Origin: Sphingomonas sp. BK580
Lineage (GTDB): Bacteria > Pseudomonadota > Alphaproteobacteria > Sphingomonadales > Sphingomonadaceae
NCBI RefSeq assembly: GCF_014194975.1
Contig: NZ_JACIAY010000010.1
Span: forward strand, 1-64,000
Length of the DNA stretch: 64,000 bases
Reading direction: 5' to 3'
Position 1 is the first letter of the stretch. Each line of letters starts with the position of its first letter. Both the position numbers and the translations under genes were made by a program. The notes below the pieces were generated by a model. That model worked only from the letters and a program-made list of their open reading frames with translations, was not told where the DNA came from and did no database searches. Shown here piece after piece: positions 61,258 to 64,000 of the stretch.

Positions 61258-61626
61258 TCACTCGGCGGCGAGATTCTCGCCGCGTACCTGGTAGTAACTG
61301 GCGACGCGGTCGGCATAGGCCTGGTCGAACACCGGGGCGTTGTTGGCCCAGCTCGGCCCGCCCTCGAGCAGACGGCGGTCGATCGTCACGACGTAGCGGT
61401 CGCGCACCGGATCGAACTGCAGCAGCGCGAACGGCAACGGGTAGAAGCTCTTGCCCATGCCGAGGAAGCCGCCGAGGCTGAGCACCGCGTGGGTCGCGCG
61501 CCCCGACGCCTTGTGGACCATGAAGGCGTGGACCGCGCCGAGATGGTCGCCGTCGCGGCTGTCCACCTTCATCGTCTCCGCCAGATTCGACTGGACGAGG
61601 ATCTGGGTGGGCGCGTCGTCGGCCAT
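61258..61626 (-). CDS. PRC-barrel domain protein
   Basis: 122 residues from ATG 61626 (MADDAPTQILV) with GGAG upstream. The domain has KVDSRDGDHLGAVHAFMVHK, THAVLSLGGFLGMGKSFYPLPF and LLQFDPVRDRYVV, typical of the beta-barrel of RimM/photosystem H-subunit-type PRC domains as found in stress-related alphaproteobacterial proteins. It has no signal peptide. The molecular role is unknown. Confidence 0.75.
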   Translation of the reverse strand: MADDAPTQILVQSNLAETMKVDSRDGDHLGAVHAFMVHKASGRATHAVLSLGGFLGMGKSFYPLPFALLQFDPVRDRYVVTIDRRLLEGGPSWANNAPVFDQAYADRVASYYQVRGENLAAE

Positions 61627-61730
61627 CGGTGACTCCATCAACAATCGTTATCAGCCGAGAACCGCCCGCGCCGGGCCGCGGTTCCGCGCGCGGTTGAGCA
61701 GGCCCGCCGCTTCCGGCATAGGCCCCGGTC

Positions 61731-62267
61731 GTGGCCCGATACTTTGCTTCCCGCGCGCGCCTGGCGCCGCTCACCGCCGCGCTGGTGCTCGCTGCCGGCT
61801 GCGTGCCGCAGGTGACCCCGCCGCCGCCCGCCCCCGCGCCGACTCCCGCTCCTGCGCCCGCCCTGCCGCCCGCGCCCGCACCGCTCGCCGCGGACTGGCA
61901 GGACTGGCCGCGCACGCCGGGGACCTGGCGCTACACGCGCGACGCCGCCGGCCCGGTCGCCAGCTTCGGCACCGGCGCGACCGCGGTCGCCACAGCGCGC
62001 TGCGACCGCGCCGCTCGCACGGTGACGCTGACCCGGATCGGCGGCGTCGCCGCGCCCGTCACGATGCGCACCAGCGCGACGACGCGGACGCTGCCCGCGA
62101 CCGCGGTGGCGGGTGGCGCGGCCGTGGCGCTCGCGGCGAGCGACCGGCTGCTCGACGCGATGGTGTTCAGCCGCGGCCGCTTCACGCTGGAGCAGCCGGG
62201 CATCGCGCCGCTGGTGCTGCCGCCCTGGGCCGAGCTGGCGCGCGTGATCGAGGATTGCCGCGGGTAA
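61731..62267 (+). CDS. Proline-rich lipoprotein, hypothetical
   Basis: 178 residues from GTG 61731. The N-terminus has a lipobox LVLAAGC (Cys near residue 24) followed by a Pro/Ala-rich linker (30-52) and then a small domain beginning DWQDWPRTPGTWRYTRDA, with RCDRAARTVTLTR and FTLEQPGIAPLVLPPWAELARVIEDC. Two later cysteines may pair. Not recognised further; related proteins in sphingomonads are annotated as hypothetical. A hairpin at 62281-62303 follows. Confidence 0.65.
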   Translation: MARYFASRARLAPLTAALVLAAGCVPQVTPPPPAPAPTPAPAPALPPAPAPLAADWQDWPRTPGTWRYTRDAAGPVASFGTGATAVATARCDRAARTVTLTRIGGVAAPVTMRTSATTRTLPATAVAGGAAVALAASDRLLDAMVFSRGRFTLEQPGIAPLVLPPWAELARVIEDCRG

Positions 62268-62280
62268 GGGACTGCACCTC

Positions 62281-62303
62281 ATCATCCCCTCGCAGGGGAG
62301 GAT
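62281..62303 (+). terminator. Hairpin after the lipoprotein gene
   Basis: ATCATCCCCT and AGGGGAGGAT pair at nine of ten positions around a CGC loop, 14 bases after the stop. Confidence 0.55.
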
Positions 62304-62446
62304 CCTTCAGGCGCGGCTTTCGAAGCCGAAAACCGAGCGTGCGAGAATCGTACATTCGGTCCCGCAACACAAGACTTGTATCCGAGTCGCGCGCGGCTCA
62401 CATTGATCGTGCGGTTCGCGAGGGCCGCGCTCGTTATCAACCAGCG

Positions 62447-62460
62447 AAAGGAGGTGATCC
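62447..62460 (+). promoter_or_regulatory. Full-length Shine-Dalgarno sequence
   Basis: AAAGGAGGTGATCC is complementary over 14 bases to the conserved 16S rRNA 3' end (GGATCACCTCCTTT). It lies seven bases (from GGAGG) before ATG 62462. Matches of this length are exceptional upstream of a gene. Confidence 0.85.
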
Positions 62461-62461
62461 G

Positions 62462-62518
62462 ATGTCTCATGGTTCAGCAATGGGGTCGGTTCAGTTCGTT
62501 CGGGGGACGCGCTTCTGA
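62462..62518 (+). CDS. 18-residue leader-type peptide
   Basis: MSHGSAMGSVQFVRGTRF, ending at TGA 62516-62518. Its ribosome-binding site is the 14-base 16S complement just upstream. The peptide has no membrane segment. It is followed by a structured region with three hairpins and a methyltransferase gene. A leader-peptide role is inferred; the small size prevents any family assignment. Confidence 0.55.
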   Translation: MSHGSAMGSVQFVRGTRF

Positions 62519-62670
62519 CGGTACGGTCTGCCTCGGGGGGTATCCTCCCCCAGACAACGAGGTAGGTCATTCTGTCGGAGGCCTGCATGGTCTCCCGGGC
62601 TGGAGCTCTCCGGCCGCTGACCATGTTTAGGGGTTGTCGGGCGCCGCTTCGGCGGGGTCCGGCAACCTCT
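62519..62670 (+). ncRNA. Structured RNA leader with terminator-like hairpin
   Basis: Three helices are visible. In the first, CCTCG (62531-62535) pairs with CGAGG (62558-62562) and encloses a GGGGG/CCCCC stem. In the second, CATGGTC (62586-62592) pairs with GACCATG (62619-62625). The third is a long stem from GGTTG (62632) to CAACC (62667) with a cUUCGg tetraloop, followed by TCTTCT. This last helix could terminate transcription before the methyltransferase start. Whether it acts as an attenuator or an independent sRNA is unknown. Confidence 0.45.
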
Positions 62671-62687
62671 TCTCATATCTGGCGCAG

Positions 62688-63407
62688 GTGAAGGGGGGGA
62701 GGTTGGGCAGGCTCGCACGGTTCGGTCAGGCGGCGCGTCGGCTCGGCGCGATCGTCGCCGACGAGGGGCCGCTCGAGGCGGCGCGGCGGCTGCTGCGGCG
62801 CGCGCGCGCCGATCGCGGGCTCGGCGATTATCTCGCGGCGAAGGCCGCGCGCGATGCCGCCTATGACTCGGCCCATGACAGCGACACCCGCGGCGTCCAG
62901 CGGCTCTACACGCTCGCGATCGACAGCCCCAACGCGCGCTACGGCATCGACCATGTCGCCTCCGACCCCGACGTGTTCGCGGCGGCGATGGCGCTGGTCG
63001 ACGGCGACCTGTCGCGCTTCCACTTCCTCGACCTCGGCTCGGGCAAGGGGCGCGCGCTGCTGCTCGCCTGCGACTATCCGTTCCGCGCCGTCACCGGGGT
63101 GGAGTTCGCCGCCGAGCTGCACGCCACCGCGACGCGCAACCTCGCGCGCCGCGGCGACCCGCGCGCGACCGCGCTGCTGGGCGACGCCACCGCGGTCGCG
63201 CTCCCCGACGGTGACCTGCTCGTCTATCTCTTCAACCCGTTCGAGGAGGCGATCGTCCGCGCGGTGGCGCGCCGGCTGAAGGCGCTGCCGCCCGAGCGCG
63301 ACGTGCGGCTGCTGTACGTCACCCCGCGCCACCGCGACGCGCTGGCGGCGGAGGGTTGGCGCGTCACCGCCGGGGCGGGCGAGGCGGTGCTGTTCCGGCG
63401 CGACTGA
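62688..63407 (+). CDS. Class I SAM-dependent methyltransferase
   Basis: 239 residues if GTG 62688 is used; TTG 62703 is an alternative. The Rossmann motif I is FHFLDLGSGKGRALLLAC at mid-protein, followed by VTGVEFAAELHATATRNL (motif II acid), LLGDATAVALPDGDLLVYLFNPF (motif IV) and VRLLYVTPRHRDAL. The 100-residue N-terminal part has YGIDHVASDPDVF. The family resembles class I methyltransferases of unknown substrate common in proteobacteria. It lies directly after the structured leader, so its expression may be controlled there. The 13-base gap to the convergent receptor gene has no terminator. Confidence 0.7.
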   Translation: MKGGRLGRLARFGQAARRLGAIVADEGPLEAARRLLRRARADRGLGDYLAAKAARDAAYDSAHDSDTRGVQRLYTLAIDSPNARYGIDHVASDPDVFAAAMALVDGDLSRFHFLDLGSGKGRALLLACDYPFRAVTGVEFAAELHATATRNLARRGDPRATALLGDATAVALPDGDLLVYLFNPFEEAIVRAVARRLKALPPERDVRLLYVTPRHRDALAAEGWRVTAGAGEAVLFRRD

Positions 63408-63420
63408 GCCGCGGCGCCGG

Positions 63421-64000
63421 TCACAGGTCGACCCCCAGCGACACGCGCACGTCGCGCGGCGCCGCGGCGAAACAGTCGCCGCGCGCGAGGCAGCTGGAAT
63501 AGCCGCGCCGGTCGAGCAGGTTGGTGGCGTTGACCGCGACGTGCCAGCGATCGAGCCGGTACTCGGTCACCGCGTCGACCAGCGTGCCCGCGGGGGTCAC
63601 CAGCGTCCAGGTCGCGTTGCGTGAGACCTGCTCGCCGACGTAGCGCACGCCGCCGCCGACGCGCCACGTCCCCGCGCCGGGGATGAACGCCTTCGTCAGC
63701 CACAGCGAGGCGAGGTGGCGCGGCGCGGCGTCGAACGCGGCGCCCTCGCCGGAGAGATGATCGGTGGCATAGGCGACGCTCACCTCATAGTCGCCGGGCA
63801 GGGTGCGCCGCGCCTCGATCTCGCTGCCGCGGATCAGCATCGTCCCCGCCTGGATCTGCTCGGTGGGGTGGTCGGGGTCCGGCACGGGCCGGTGCTGCTC
63901 GGCGATGCGGAAGGCCGCCAGCGTCACCAGCGTCGCCGCGTCGGGCTGCCACTTGATCCCGGCCTCGTGCTGGTGCCCGGTCTTGGGGACGAACGGCGTA
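63421..64000 (-). CDS. TonB-dependent siderophore receptor (C-terminal part)
   Basis: The gene runs off the window; about 192 C-terminal residues are visible. They include TGHQHEAGIKWQ, ASLWLTKAFIPGAGTWRVGGGVRYVGEQVSR, TLVDAVTEYRLDRWHVAVNATNLLDRRGYSSCL and the end DVRVSLGVDL. This is the barrel end of ferrichrome/ferric-siderophore-type receptors (the YEAGIKW and N-ATNLLD motifs). Substrate specificity cannot be judged without the plug domain. Confidence 0.85.
   Translation of the reverse strand, partial: TPFVPKTGHQHEAGIKWQPDAATLVTLAAFRIAEQHRPVPDPDHPTEQIQAGTMLIRGSEIEARRTLPGDYEVSVAYATDHLSGEGAAFDAAPRHLASLWLTKAFIPGAGTWRVGGGVRYVGEQVSRNATWTLVTPAGTLVDAVTEYRLDRWHVAVNATNLLDRRGYSSCLARGDCFAAAPRDVRVSLGVDL

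Noticed and set aside
62447..62460. Fragment of a 16S rRNA gene on the minus strand
   Set aside because: The match to the rRNA end stops after 14 bases and does not continue into the conserved sequence before it, so it is better read as a ribosome-binding site.
1..64000. Insertion sequence or prophage
   Set aside because: No transposase, integrase or phage structural gene was recognised. The only mobile-like elements are small palindromic repeats.

Overview
The window is GC-rich DNA (about 70% G+C by eye) from an alphaproteobacterium, most likely a Sphingomonas or close relative in the Sphingomonadaceae. The evidence is the core gene orders infA-maf-RNase E/G-yacG and nusB/thiL/hppA, a PEPxxWA-type CTERM protein, sphingomonad-style TonB-dependent receptors, a DUF4169 gene beside nusB, and GTGA/ATGA stop-start overlaps. 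No 16S gene is present, so the genus is an inference.

Bases 1-33.7 kb form a large mosaic exopolysaccharide (EPS) locus in blocks of opposite orientation. Block A (+, 1-7.0 kb) has a GtrA-type tail, a GT39-like membrane transferase, GT4 and GT2-like transferases and a Wzx flippase. It is followed by a DUF1800/DUF1501 secreted pair (-, 7.0-10.6 kb). Block B (-, 10.9-16.5 kb) has a hexapeptide acyltransferase, a membrane-anchored clan-A glycosidase and three GT4 enzymes. Block C (+, 16.7-20.7 kb) diverges from B and carries a polymerase-like membrane protein, a pyruvyl transferase and a second flippase. Around 21-22.7 kb are the only initiating sugar-phosphate transferase and a PilZ protein with a full c-di-GMP motif, with the remnant of a glycosyltransferase beside them. 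Two DUF1996 proteins flank a PEP-CTERM protein at 22.9-26.6 kb. Block D (-, 26.7-32.4 kb) has a ligase/polymerase, GT25, GT4, GT2 and a third flippase, and a divergent GT4 follows. Export genes of the Wza/Wzc/Wzb type are not in the window.

33.7-40.6 kb holds an acyl-CoA synthetase, a POT peptide transporter, a nitroreductase, a third DUF1996 paralogue, and about 1.2 kb of largely gene-free sequence ending at tRNA-Phe. The accessory block lies on the 3' side of this tRNA and housekeeping genes on the other.

40.7-61 kb is mostly core: yacG, a short RNase E/G homologue, maf, infA, a DNA methyltransferase with an Mrr-like tail, hppA, thiL, nusB, hrpB, a TonB-dependent receptor with LacI-like operators, an ATP-dependent DNA ligase, DUF1328, Dps and rpmG. 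REP-like inverted repeats and hairpins sit between several genes.

61-64 kb has a PRC-barrel protein, a Pro-rich lipoprotein, a SAM methyltransferase and a truncated siderophore-type receptor. At 62.45-62.67 kb is an 18-codon ORF whose Shine-Dalgarno sequence matches 14 nt complementary to the 16S 3' end. It is followed by three hairpins, the last terminator-like. This leader and the DUF1996 trio are the best candidates for undescribed biology.
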